A DNA stretch of 64,000 nt, taken from Blattamonas nauphoetae (lineage: Eukaryota; Preaxostyla; Oxymonadida). Made by a program: the position numbers and the translations under genes. This document shows, piece by piece, positions 24,201 through 33,714 of the stretch (position 1 is the first letter of the stretch; every line of letters begins with the position of its first letter). The DNA is taken from contig JARBJD010000139.1 in the NCBI GenBank assembly GCA_033064195.1, positions 1 through 64,000 on the forward strand, given 5' to 3'. The notes beneath the pieces are model-generated. The model searched no databases, was not told the DNA's origin, and saw nothing but the letters and a program-made list of their open reading frames with translations.

Positions 24201-25590
24201 ATCGACGATGGCCGATTTCTCGTCGTATGCGGCAAGCAGACACAGCAAGACTCCGAAACTCCCAACACTTGCGTGGTTCTCGGATGGATACTTTGACAAA
24301 GACGAGAATGAGAAGAAAGAAGAAGCAAAGCCGGCACCAGAACAGAAATCAGAGGCGAAGGATGACGCGAAGTTGCCTGAAGTTTATGTTCCTCTGAAAG
24401 GCGCCAGTTCGAAGAAATCGAAGTTGGCAAACTCGTACGTCCAGCCAGACACGGACCAACCATCGGAAGGGTTCAAGACAGATCTCACGCCAGCTCCAGA
24501 TGCCATCCCTGCGACGGAAGGAGAGACAAAGGCGGAGGGAGGTGCGAAGAAGGATGGACAGAAACCGAAGATGGAGGATGTTCCGCAGAGATCGGTGATG
24601 GAAGGAGAGAGCGAGGACAACACGGTGATGGCTGAGGCGTCGAAAGCGATTGAATCGGCGAATCTCACACCGGAAGAGAAGGAGGAACTGGAGAAGGCAG
24701 TGAAGAAGGCGAACGAAGACCTTTGGGTGTTGGAGATGGAGATTCGAGATTTTGATGAAGAAGAGCGACTCTGGGAACGAACTGTGAAGAAAAGAAAGAA
24801 GGAAGAAGCCAAGGCACGTGAAACTTCGCCAGAATCAGAAGCAGAAAAGAAAGAACGAGAGGAGAAAGAAGCGAAAGAACTATCTGACCGCGAAGAATCA
24901 CGAGAAGTTGTCTTTGCTGATCATCGTGCTCGTCGAAAGGAATGCATCGACCGAATCGTCACTGCGATGACGAAAGCCGGTCTGAATCCGTGGAATTCCC
25001 TTCCCCGCAAAGCCCTCATCGACAACTCACCACTCACAACAGCGCCCAGCCTTCTCAAACAGATCAGAGAAGAGAAGGCGGAGAAGAACAAACTCTCTCT
25101 CACACGTTCATCGTCGTCCATGTCTCTCATCAATCCCAAAATCAAAAAGGCTCCAGAACGACCCGCGACGTTCGTGTGGAGCCGACAAACACTTAGCAAT
25201 GTGGCTGACTACGAGGCAAAGTTCGAGCCTGTCACAACATCAACTTCAGCTGCGTCGTTTACTTCGTATTATTTCACGAAACATGATCGCTGCCCCCCTC
25301 TTCCGCAGATCATGTGGCTTTCGGAGAATTTCTTTGAAGAGGAAAGAAAGGAGGAAGAAGAGAAGAAGAAGAGAGAGATGGAAGAGAAGGAAATGAAGGA
25401 AGCAGCAAAAGAGAAGAAAGGAAGTGCATCCCAAAAGAACAAGAAGGACGCCAAATCAGAACCAAAAGCTGATTCACCCACACCACCCTCAGCGTCCCCT
25501 GTCGAACCCACAACCCTCCCAAATACTCAGTCTTCATTTACAACAGATTTGACTCCTGCCCCTGACACTATTCCACCCGATTCAACTTAA
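12288..25590 (+). CDS. Giant modular repeat protein (about 4,328 residues), five exons
   Basis: Five exons join cleanly: 12288-12302, 12358-12901, 12948-22366, 22463-22940 and 23060-25590, with introns of 55, 46, 96 and 119 nt, each starting GTNTG and ending AG. The 12,987 coding bases are divisible by three. Residues 1-180 are Ser-rich and probably disordered. A Lys/Arg cluster (about 274-297) could bind microtubules or nucleic acid, or act as an NLS. Residues about 314-2685 are 25 tandem modules of about 95 residues. Residues 2685-3326 are a Lys/Glu/Arg-rich, coiled-coil-like region. Residues 3327-4328 hold a three-fold repeat with DLW-LEMEIRD and NSPLTT-P--L--IREE motifs. There is no signal peptide or membrane segment. 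I recognise no known domain in the 95-residue module. Size, repetition and coiled coil suggest a structural, perhaps cytoskeletal (axostyle/preaxostyle) protein; that is inference. The short first exon is the least certain part. Confidence 0.85.
13329..20450 (+). repeat. 25 tandem protein modules of about 95 residues inside the giant gene
   Basis: Each module follows the plan [RK]-IVI-(N/D)GKKMLKRK--DP, then GDEG-FEGEY--FIPGE, then FEEGKEY-V-I-PDYVETRG, then G----LR and a variable linker. I count 25 starts by the GKKML/GRKML motif. Modules 6, 7, 8, 16 and 17 are the most divergent. DNA between modules is clearly diverged even where protein motifs agree, so the array is old and under selection for protein structure, not a recent satellite-like expansion. 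Alternating hydrophobic residues suggest a small beta-rich fold. Confidence 0.9.
20740..21960 (+). repeat. Recent internal duplication in the coiled-coil segment of the giant gene
   Basis: A block at about 20760-21200 recurs at about 21487-21920, offset roughly 720 bp, with very similar DNA (long identical runs around ERKRREEEDR and EEERLKKLKGKKKKEEEERI). The repeats are Glu/Lys/Arg heptad-like helices. A short motif of the form (Y/S)KLA-SQ-NK---KK recurs four to six times around and after the blocks. High DNA similarity contrasts with the old 95-residue modules upstream. Confidence 0.85.
22410..25400 (+). repeat. Three-fold C-terminal repeat of the giant protein
   Basis: Three copies, each with the order DLW(I/V)LEMEIRD, a charged helix, RK--IDR---AM-KAG, LPR-AL--NSPLTT-P--L--IREE, SLT-S-S, then an aromatic-rich block (SSYAASRHSKTPKLPTLAWF in the second copy) ending F(D/E)(E/K)(D/E). 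Two introns lie in or next to the first copy (22367-22462, 22941-23059). The linkers are Pro/Ser/Glu-rich and carry a recurring LT-APD-IP motif. Confidence 0.85.
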
Positions 25591-25883
25591 TTCTCGTAGC
25601 ATTTACGCTTCTTGTTTTTAACCAACAATTCCGAGTGTTTGATGATCAATATTCGTTTTCAAATGATGAGGAACATTGATCGGCCCCTATCGTCAACTTT
25701 GAGATTCATCTTGACTGTCATTCACAAACTGGAAACCACCCGAGAGGAAAGAAATGATTTAAAGAGGTAGTGGGTGAACAGAGTGGTGATGATGATCACT
25801 ATTTGTTGGACCACGTTTTCGGTTCGATTCAAATGCATAAAGGGTGCGATCTGATTTATCATCAACGTTGATTGTTGATCATC

Positions 25884-28800
25884 ATGCTTTGTGTGATACT
25901 CACACTTTTCATCCATCCTCTCTTCTCACACATATCACCCGCATCCATTCCGCTCTCGCACTTTCTGAACGATGAAACACTATCTTCTTCAGACAATTCA
26001 AATGGACACTCTCTCATCAAAGTACCATCAGGACAGTATCATGCATGTGAACACATGATTCAATCAACCAACCTTGAAATTGAAGGGAGTTGGAGTACAA
26101 TCATTCATTCATCTGAAATTGAACAAGCTCAGACCAGTCGAAACAAGGTAGAAATGAATTCACACCTCACCACGGGCGAACAGTCATCAATATTGGTGGT
26201 GGAGAACAGCACAGTTTCGATATTGTCAATGAGAATGGATGTCCGAAACAGCGACACGATTATCTGCCGAGCATCATCATCGACGCTGGAAATGTCAAGA
26301 TGCAAGATTCTCTCGGGGGCCATGTGTTCCCCATTTGCGGTTGGATCACAATCAGGAATTGGGAGAACATCAATATTGTTCTCGAGCTGTTCTCACCAAT
26401 CGTCGCTCCAGAATGTGGTATTCCCTTTGGTTGCCCTTGAATCTGCCACCATTCCCCAATCTCGTGATTTCGTAAGAACTTATGAAGATAACCCGGAACA
26501 AGCTGTCGTTGAAGGAGTTTATGTGACGAGCTCATCATTTTCACTGATTGACACTTCACTTCCACTTGGAACAGGTCCTCTGCTCAATTTTGGAAGTATT
26601 TATGGACAAACAAGCTGTCCGAGCTCGCCATTGATAGAAACCTCTCTTATCCACACTCGCCTTCTGAATGTCACAAGTTCGCCATCTCCCGATCGGTCCA
26701 GACAGTACTCGACGGATCAACGACAATCGATGATCGGAGTGGAAGTGCGTGGATGCACGAATCATCTCTACGGCACGGCGTGCAAAAACATGAACACTGG
26801 AGGAAGTGTTCTTTGTCAGAACTCGTCGTTCTCTCGCTGCTCAACCTCCCTCGAACCATCCTCCACGCACCCGACATACACCCTCCAACACCACACGGGC
26901 GAGCAGGCACTCTCCATCACCGCGACATCCGACTCATCAACCATCGTCATAACCCGCTGCACGTTCCACACGATTTCCTCGGAATCGATTGGAGGAGCCG
27001 TCCAACTCCTCTCCACAGACGCACCGGTGACCGTTGCGGAGTGCTCGTTCGTCGACTGTACAGTTGATATTATGAGTGGAAGTGGGGGATCTGTTATGTC
27101 CTCATTCTTTTCCAACTGTTATGTGACGCTCGGTGGACACGCCGTCCCTCTCAGTTCAAATCCAACATGCACAATCTCTTCCAACGTTTTTCTCGTTACT
27201 CCAAGTGGTATACACAGTGGAAGCATGTTGAGCCTCTCTCCGTCTGAGACAGATTTTCAGCTTAGTCACAACATGTTCCTCCATCACACATCTAGCGGCA
27301 TTCTCTACCTCTTCTACTTGTCTAACTCAATAACTCCTGTCCACATCGCATTCTGTGCCTTCGAGTCACCAAACAAAAACAAAGGTGGATGTTTCATCGA
27401 ACGGGCACAAAATTCAGTGACCATCACACACTGTGAATATGTAAAGTGCACTGCGTCAAATGGAGGAGGAATCCTCTTCGCCCGCTGCACTGGACTTCTC
27501 AAAGTGGAAGATTCACTGTTCGATCGATGCGATGGCACGAGAGCCGGAGGAATACATATTGATCCATCTCAGACTTTCTCATTTCAACGGCTCAAGTTCA
27601 AAGAGTGTACAGCATCGAGCGGGAATGATGTTTCAATCTCCAGGCTGAGTGTAGCTGATGTCGAATCAGGGAATATGATCGGAGACTGTGTCACCACTTC
27701 GCTTAGCATGAGTGTTTATTTCACTCATGATCCAAATGGCAGATATAGTTCTAGCAGTGGAATCGTTCCAAAATTTGCATCGATCACTGTGCCAGAACAC
27801 ACAATCGAGCTGACAATGTGTGTGGATGAGGATGATGTGAGAGGAACTCTGACAGTTACAGCGAGTGGGAATGTGGAGGGAAGGATGCTGGTTGTGGTGG
27901 ACAACAGTTTGAGTGATTACGAAAAGCCAAACGTGGACTCTCCTCCTCCCATCGCTCGCCTGTTCGTGTTCGATTTTTCAACTCCATCAACGACGAGCTC
28001 ACAGCCAATTTTGTTCAACGAATGGAACACTCTGCAATATGAATCACAATATTCGATCTCATCTGCTTTTCTTAGTGGAGCGAACATCACAAACTCCTTC
28101 TCGTCTCAGCTCGAAACACCGAATCCGCCTCGAATTGTGGAAGTACTGATGGGATGGTCAGAATCTGAACCAGACAAGATCACATTCCAAGTTAAAGGCC
28201 GACATCTGACCGAAGGAAACTACATTGTGAAAGTGAAGGAAGTGTCAGATCTGTCGATTCATGTGTCATTCACAGGTCATCCAACGAATCCGTCGGAATC
28301 GCGAAACATGCACTCGTCGACAGTTGGAGTGCTGTTGTTTGGTTTGGGAAGCAAATTGACCTTCGACACTGAATACGAAATTGCGTCGGTTATGAAAGAT
28401 GGAGACTCGTCTCCTCTGATACTCGATCCTCCTCGCCTGTTCTTCGCCACTCCAACTGTCCGCGCTGTCCTCGACATCTCCTGCGCACTCTCCACAAACT
28501 TCACCCATTTTGTTGTAACCTTTACTGGGCAAGAACTTCCTTTGTCAGGAACATACACAGCTCGTCTGGAGTCATCGTCATTCTCGTTTGATGTAACGTT
28601 GTCGGATGGTGTTGGAACGTCAGAACCGATTGAAGGGAATGCAACGAATGGCCTGCTCTTCGGAACAGAATACACTCTCTCGTCTCTCGCTTCAGAAGGC
28701 GACTTGATTCTTCTGAGCAAGACATCGTTCTCGACTCCTGCTGGACCAACACTCTCAAACGTGTTGTGCTCTCCTGATGCTCTGGATTTGTCGTTTGCTA

Positions 28801-31800
28801 TTCTGACATTGTCTGGATTGCGAATGCCGTCGTCGTCTGACTACAAACTGACAGTTGTGGAAGATGGAGGATCGACGGAGGTGACACTGAACGTGTCGTT
28901 CACATCATCAACAGATGGAAGTGTTCGAGTTGAAGTATACAAGAAGGAGAACACTCTGAAATATGGATGCTCGTATTCAGTCAGTTCTCTGCTTCTTGGA
29001 TCATTGTCGATCTCACTTCCATCAAAGTCCATCACTTTCGTCTTGACTAACCCTCCTCGCCTCACTGGCGTCGGCGAACCGATCATCAACCACACAGTCG
29101 ATCAGTCGACTATCTCGATGTCTCTCTTTGGAGGAAACATCCCAACCGGATCGTACGAGATGAATATGTCGCTGGTTGGAGATGGACCGTCAGAGGAAAT
29201 CACACTCAATGCATCGTTCTCGTCGAAAGAGAGTGGGAAAGTAACAGCGGTTGTGTTTGATGCAGACAAAGGAGGAGTGGATCTCTTGTTTGGTACAGAA
29301 TACTCGATTGTGTCTTTGTGGAGTGAGGATGACTCGATTTGGATACCGTCATCTCTGTCGATTGTTGTTCCGTCGAGTCCTGGGATTGTTGAGTCGTTCT
29401 TGTTGGCAACTCTGAACGACGCGAAGACGATTATGACATTGACACTTTGTGGAACAGACTTTGTTTCTGGACCGACACATGTTATTCTTTTGGATGGATC
29501 GAACGAGGTGAGATCGAATGGAGATGTCGCTGTGATCAACAAAACTCACTTCACAGTCACGTTCGCAGCTGGATGGACTCAATCGTCGTCGACAGTTGCC
29601 TATAGCAAGTCTTATTCTGTGAAATCGGTTTCGTCGTCGTCATCGAAATCATTTCTTGTCCGCTCCTCGATCGTGGTGAAGATCCCGAAAGCACTATGTG
29701 TGACAGAAATCTCGTGCAATCTCGACACCTGTCTCACTCATTTTGATGTGACCTTCACTGGACAAGATCTTCCGTTGTCAGGAACATACACAGCACATCT
29801 GTCACCAACTGGTTCTTTTGATGTGACATTCTCGGAGGGTGTTGGGAAATCAGGGCTGATTGAAGGAAATGGAACGAATGGTTTACTCTTCAACACAGCA
29901 TACACGCTCTTGTCTCTCGCTTCGGATGGTGACTTGATTCTTCTGAACAAGACATCATTCTCCACACCGGCAGGACCAACCTTGTCTGATGTTGTGTGCT
30001 CTCCTGATGCTCTGGATTTGTCGTATGTTGTTCTGACATTGTCAGGCTCGCGAATGCCTTCATCGACAAAATACGAGCTGATTGTTACTGATAGTGAAGA
30101 CTCCACGCAGCTGACACTGGATGTGTCGTTCACATCGTCAAATGAAGGCAGTGGTCGAGTCGAAGTATACAAGATCAAAAACAGTTTGAAATACGAGCGA
30201 TCATATTCCGTCGTTTCACTGTTTCTGGACTCGTTGTCGATCTCCATCCCCGATCTCATCACTTTCGACACTCCATCAGCACCCACTCGTGTTGAAGATG
30301 CGGATGCCGCATTGAATGACATCCGAACGGAAGCGATTGTTGAGCTGAGTGGGATGTCGTTTGTGGATGGAGTCTGGATGGTCACAATCCCAACCACTCC
30401 TCCACAGGTCATTCGTGGAGAGCTTTCTGAGAATGGCAAGATTGTGTGTTCTGTGGAGGCTGATGAGACGGACCAAACGAAACTGATCTTTGGATCGACA
30501 TACAAAGTGTCGTCAGTGACACTGAATGGAAATGAAGTGATTGTTAACGATGACGTGTTATTCACAGTTCCTCACGCTCCTCATGTTTCATCAGCATCGT
30601 TCTCATTTGTGAACAGACAGCACACAAGCTGCAATTTGTCATTTGAAGGAACAGATCTCGTTTTGGGAGAATACAACGTGACACTAGAACCTCCCTTCTG
30701 GGTCGTTGTGTCATTTTCATCAGAATCGTTGGGAACGACAGGAGAGATGAAGATTGGATGGGCGGACAGCATCAGATACTCACAAACATACAAAATCCAA
30801 TCAATCATCAGGACGGACCATGTGAAGGATGTGATCCAGTTTGATTCGGACATTGTGATCACAACAGAGCCGAAACCAGACTCGATCGTCATTTTTGTGA
30901 ATTCATCTGGGTCGTCGTCGCCATTCTGCGGAGATTCGTCGCTTCCTTGCTCTTCGATGGATCTTGGCTTCTCGATTGTGAATGGAATTGGGTTCACTCA
31001 CTCGGAAATGAAGATTGTGGAGTCAGCCAGTCAGACCTCGCAGCATTCGATGTCGTCGGGGTCGATTGTATCGATTTCGGCGAGCAGCACCGTTTCAGCG
31101 ATGCTTGAGGTGTCACCATCGGGATGGGAGGGATGGGATGGGGGAATGTTTGTTGTGCAGAAGAGTCGATTGGAGTTCCACGAGATCTCAGTTGTGGTTG
31201 AAGTTTTGGACGAGTTGTTCGTTTTGGTTTCTGGAGAGAACTCGACACTGATCATGAAGAACACGTCATTCAGTGGAATGTCTCCTCCTCCATCTTCTGT
31301 GCTTGCTGGAAACACACTCTCGTCATCCTCCTCTTTGTTCTCATCACCAAAAGCAGAAAATTCGGATTCCATATGCAGCTGGTCAACTGGCTTGTTTGTT
31401 CTTTGGAATTGTTCGACAACCGTCACAAGTTCACAACTTCACGATCTTCCTCAAGGAGCGTTGAACATGAAGCACGGCACACTGACGCTAAGAGAGTCTT
31501 CGTTTGATGGGAACTCCCCGAATCTCAGATCATTTCCATCTGCTCGACGAAACATCCGTTGTACGGAAGGAGGAAATGTGACGATTGGGAGTCTGAATGG
31601 AGGCGATGGATCAACAGACAAGCATCCCCATCTCTGGCTGTCACCAGGCGACTGTGTTCTGAGTGGTGAGGATGTGAACATTAACGCACCCTTCTTCGTC
31701 CCCACCCTCTCATCAGACTCGACATGCACGTGGGACAAAAAGGAGAAACAATTCGACGTGACGATTCTCGGAACAACACTGATTCCGTGTGGACTGTTCC

Positions 31801-33107
31801 TCGAAGTGTTTGAAGTTGGAAAAGACCGGGCAGAAGGAAAATCACTTCCGATTGAATTGACCCAGCAATCCACCACATCTTTCACCGAAACGAACATCAC
31901 ATTCGCGATCACTGCTACCTCTCTCTCCAAGCTGGACTCATCGACAGAATGGCGCGGCCGACTCATTTTTGGGTCCAACCAGAAAACAACCAACTCCTTC
32001 CAGATTCAAAGAGATTCGTCAGGACGATTGTCACAAACAGTGAAAGAGAACATGAAATGGTGGCTTCCTCTCGTGATTGTCCTGTCGGTTGCCGCGCTCT
32101 TCATCATCGCTCTTTTGATTTTCCTGCTTCGTCGCCGAAGACAGAAAGAAAACGTGAAGACACAAAAGCTCGCCGATTCCACAGAATTGGATGTCGGAGT
32201 GGAAGAAATGAAAATCGAAGACATGTCACATGCGACAACAGATCTTGTTCATGACAAGTCGTACTGTTCGACGACACAAATGGGATCGATCATCACAAAA
32301 GAGAGGGACCCGAACATCAGCGTGAAATCAGAAGAGAACTGGGATGGGAAAAAGGACGAGGTGGCGATGGCATGTGGAGTTGATGGGAAAGAGGTGAAAG
32401 TGATGAACAAATACGACACCCTGTTCAATCGTCTTCACCATCCGCAGCCTGGACTGGAGATTGACAAAAATGCTGTTCGGAAGCAGATTTTATCCGCACT
32501 TCAATCAATCTCGGGGTCAGGAAGGAACGAGTTCATCTTGAAGCAGTTGTCGCCACACGAGATTTTTTTCGATTTGGCGGGTGTTGTTGGACTGAACATG
32601 AAACAACACCCGCACCAGGAACAAGGGGAGGCTCAGAAAGAGTTCGGTGGAGAACATGTTCGAGAACACGAACTACAGACAGAACAAACCTCGAACTATC
32701 AGGAAACGCTGAGATCGGGCAGGATCATGCATTCGGTGTCGATGGAAGGGGACAGGTGGAAGGCACCAGAAGTGATGATGGGGAAGAAGGGAGTGCGCTC
32801 AGAATCAGCAGCTGTGTTCAGTTTCGGCCTGATTCTTTGGGAGTTGGAGACTCGCCAAGTTCCGTTCCCCGAACTGGATGCTTTGAATGCTCACCGCCAA
32901 CTGAAAGCGGGTCAGCCTCTTCCGATGGATGTGATCGAGTCGCCGGAGCTGGTGGAGATCATCACGCAATGTCTGGACGTGGACCCAGCGAACAGGCCGT
33001 CACTGTCAGACTTGGAGAAGTTTCTGAATCCTCCCTCACTCCACCAACCCTCCCAACCTCTCGCTCTAAATCCAACCCCCTTTGTTGCCACATTCCAACT
33101 GCCCTGA
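25884..33107 (+). CDS. Receptor-like surface protein: beta-helix, Ig-like repeats, TM, pseudokinase
   Basis: A single exon of 2,407 residues; the ATG at 25884 starts a signal peptide (MLCVILTLFIHPLFSHI). Residues about 70-620 are beta-helix repeats with SSF/CTF strands and GGA turns. Residues about 630-1665 are about ten Ig-like beta-sandwich repeats of about 100 residues with the signature L-FGT-Y-(I/L)-S(V/L). A second short beta-helix follows (about 1670-1950), then a TM helix (about 2060-2083) and a cytosolic kinase-like tail (about 2150-2385). The tail keeps the APE motif (A2294-P-E), a subdomain IX-like AAVFSFGLILWELETRQ-PF and CLDVDPANRPS (R2371). I see no glycine-rich loop, VAIK lysine, HRD or DFG, so it should be catalytically dead. 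The family is abundant in this kind of protist; ligand and signalling partner are unknown. Confidence 0.85.
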   Translation: MLCVILTLFIHPLFSHISPASIPLSHFLNDETLSSSDNSNGHSLIKVPSGQYHACEHMIQSTNLEIEGSWSTIIHSSEIEQAQTSRNKVEMNSHLTTGEQSSILVVENSTVSILSMRMDVRNSDTIICRASSSTLEMSRCKILSGAMCSPFAVGSQSGIGRTSILFSSCSHQSSLQNVVFPLVALESATIPQSRDFVRTYEDNPEQAVVEGVYVTSSSFSLIDTSLPLGTGPLLNFGSIYGQTSCPSSPLIETSLIHTRLLNVTSSPSPDRSRQYSTDQRQSMIGVEVRGCTNHLYGTACKNMNTGGSVLCQNSSFSRCSTSLEPSSTHPTYTLQHHTGEQALSITATSDSSTIVITRCTFHTISSESIGGAVQLLSTDAPVTVAECSFVDCTVDIMSGSGGSVMSSFFSNCYVTLGGHAVPLSSNPTCTISSNVFLVTPSGIHSGSMLSLSPSETDFQLSHNMFLHHTSSGILYLFYLSNSITPVHIAFCAFESPNKNKGGCFIERAQNSVTITHCEYVKCTASNGGGILFARCTGLLKVEDSLFDRCDGTRAGGIHIDPSQTFSFQRLKFKECTASSGNDVSISRLSVADVESGNMIGDCVTTSLSMSVYFTHDPNGRYSSSSGIVPKFASITVPEHTIELTMCVDEDDVRGTLTVTASGNVEGRMLVVVDNSLSDYEKPNVDSPPPIARLFVFDFSTPSTTSSQPILFNEWNTLQYESQYSISSAFLSGANITNSFSSQLETPNPPRIVEVLMGWSESEPDKITFQVKGRHLTEGNYIVKVKEVSDLSIHVSFTGHPTNPSESRNMHSSTVGVLLFGLGSKLTFDTEYEIASVMKDGDSSPLILDPPRLFFATPTVRAVLDISCALSTNFTHFVVTFTGQELPLSGTYTARLESSSFSFDVTLSDGVGTSEPIEGNATNGLLFGTEYTLSSLASEGDLILLSKTSFSTPAGPTLSNVLCSPDALDLSFAILTLSGLRMPSSSDYKLTVVEDGGSTEVTLNVSFTSSTDGSVRVEVYKKENTLKYGCSYSVSSLLLGSLSISLPSKSITFVLTNPPRLTGVGEPIINHTVDQSTISMSLFGGNIPTGSYEMNMSLVGDGPSEEITLNASFSSKESGKVTAVVFDADKGGVDLLFGTEYSIVSLWSEDDSIWIPSSLSIVVPSSPGIVESFLLATLNDAKTIMTLTLCGTDFVSGPTHVILLDGSNEVRSNGDVAVINKTHFTVTFAAGWTQSSSTVAYSKSYSVKSVSSSSSKSFLVRSSIVVKIPKALCVTEISCNLDTCLTHFDVTFTGQDLPLSGTYTAHLSPTGSFDVTFSEGVGKSGLIEGNGTNGLLFNTAYTLLSLASDGDLILLNKTSFSTPAGPTLSDVVCSPDALDLSYVVLTLSGSRMPSSTKYELIVTDSEDSTQLTLDVSFTSSNEGSGRVEVYKIKNSLKYERSYSVVSLFLDSLSISIPDLITFDTPSAPTRVEDADAALNDIRTEAIVELSGMSFVDGVWMVTIPTTPPQVIRGELSENGKIVCSVEADETDQTKLIFGSTYKVSSVTLNGNEVIVNDDVLFTVPHAPHVSSASFSFVNRQHTSCNLSFEGTDLVLGEYNVTLEPPFWVVVSFSSESLGTTGEMKIGWADSIRYSQTYKIQSIIRTDHVKDVIQFDSDIVITTEPKPDSIVIFVNSSGSSSPFCGDSSLPCSSMDLGFSIVNGIGFTHSEMKIVESASQTSQHSMSSGSIVSISASSTVSAMLEVSPSGWEGWDGGMFVVQKSRLEFHEISVVVEVLDELFVLVSGENSTLIMKNTSFSGMSPPPSSVLAGNTLSSSSSLFSSPKAENSDSICSWSTGLFVLWNCSTTVTSSQLHDLPQGALNMKHGTLTLRESSFDGNSPNLRSFPSARRNIRCTEGGNVTIGSLNGGDGSTDKHPHLWLSPGDCVLSGEDVNINAPFFVPTLSSDSTCTWDKKEKQFDVTILGTTLIPCGLFLEVFEVGKDRAEGKSLPIELTQQSTTSFTETNITFAITATSLSKLDSSTEWRGRLIFGSNQKTTNSFQIQRDSSGRLSQTVKENMKWWLPLVIVLSVAALFIIALLIFLLRRRRQKENVKTQKLADSTELDVGVEEMKIEDMSHATTDLVHDKSYCSTTQMGSIITKERDPNISVKSEENWDGKKDEVAMACGVDGKEVKVMNKYDTLFNRLHHPQPGLEIDKNAVRKQILSALQSISGSGRNEFILKQLSPHEIFFDLAGVVGLNMKQHPHQEQGEAQKEFGGEHVREHELQTEQTSNYQETLRSGRIMHSVSMEGDRWKAPEVMMGKKGVRSESAAVFSFGLILWELETRQVPFPELDALNAHRQLKAGQPLPMDVIESPELVEIITQCLDVDPANRPSLSDLEKFLNPPSLHQPSQPLALNPTPFVATFQLP

Positions 33108-33714
33108 GCCCCACAACCTCGAACTCGTCATCGATTCGTCATGACTGCTGGTCTTGAATCGTCCATTGACTCTTCTTTCGCTCACGCCTTGGGAAACATG
33201 TGCGTTCTCTTCATTTTGGCGTTGTTGACGACGTTCTACCCATCTCTCTTCCTTCTAAACAATTCTGTATCAACATTTCATTTCGTCAGACTTTTTTCTT
33301 TTCTCTTGATTCCATTTGTACATCCATCACACACACACAATTGACCCACTTTTTCATTCGTCTGACCTTCACAAGTTCACAACTTCGACATCCTCATCAT
33401 TCACGCTTTACAAATAATTCACCATCCTCAACTATTCAGCTCACCACCCCGCTCTTTTTCTTTCTTCATCAATGTATAGATTCAGTTCTGATCTTACCTT
33501 CCTGTATTTTGTTCGATTGTACTTGTGTTTCTGGCAATCGTTTCACTTGATTCACGTTCACGATTCCTTGTCATTTGGGAGCTAGCAATTTGGTCGTCCT
33601 TTCTATCCACTTTCAACACTCAAAGAATCTTATTTTATCTCTCTTTTTCGAAAAGTCCATGTTGAATTTTGTGGTTATTGTCGTGAAATGAGAATGATGA
33701 ATTGATCAGTTCGT
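33108..33714. other. Intergenic between convergent genes, nothing recognised
   Basis: The receptor gene (+) and the first minus-strand helical-repeat gene converge here, so this should be two 3' UTRs. It is pyrimidine-rich with a short CACACACACA run near 33331. No family-related open frame or RNA-gene fold was seen. Confidence 0.5.
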
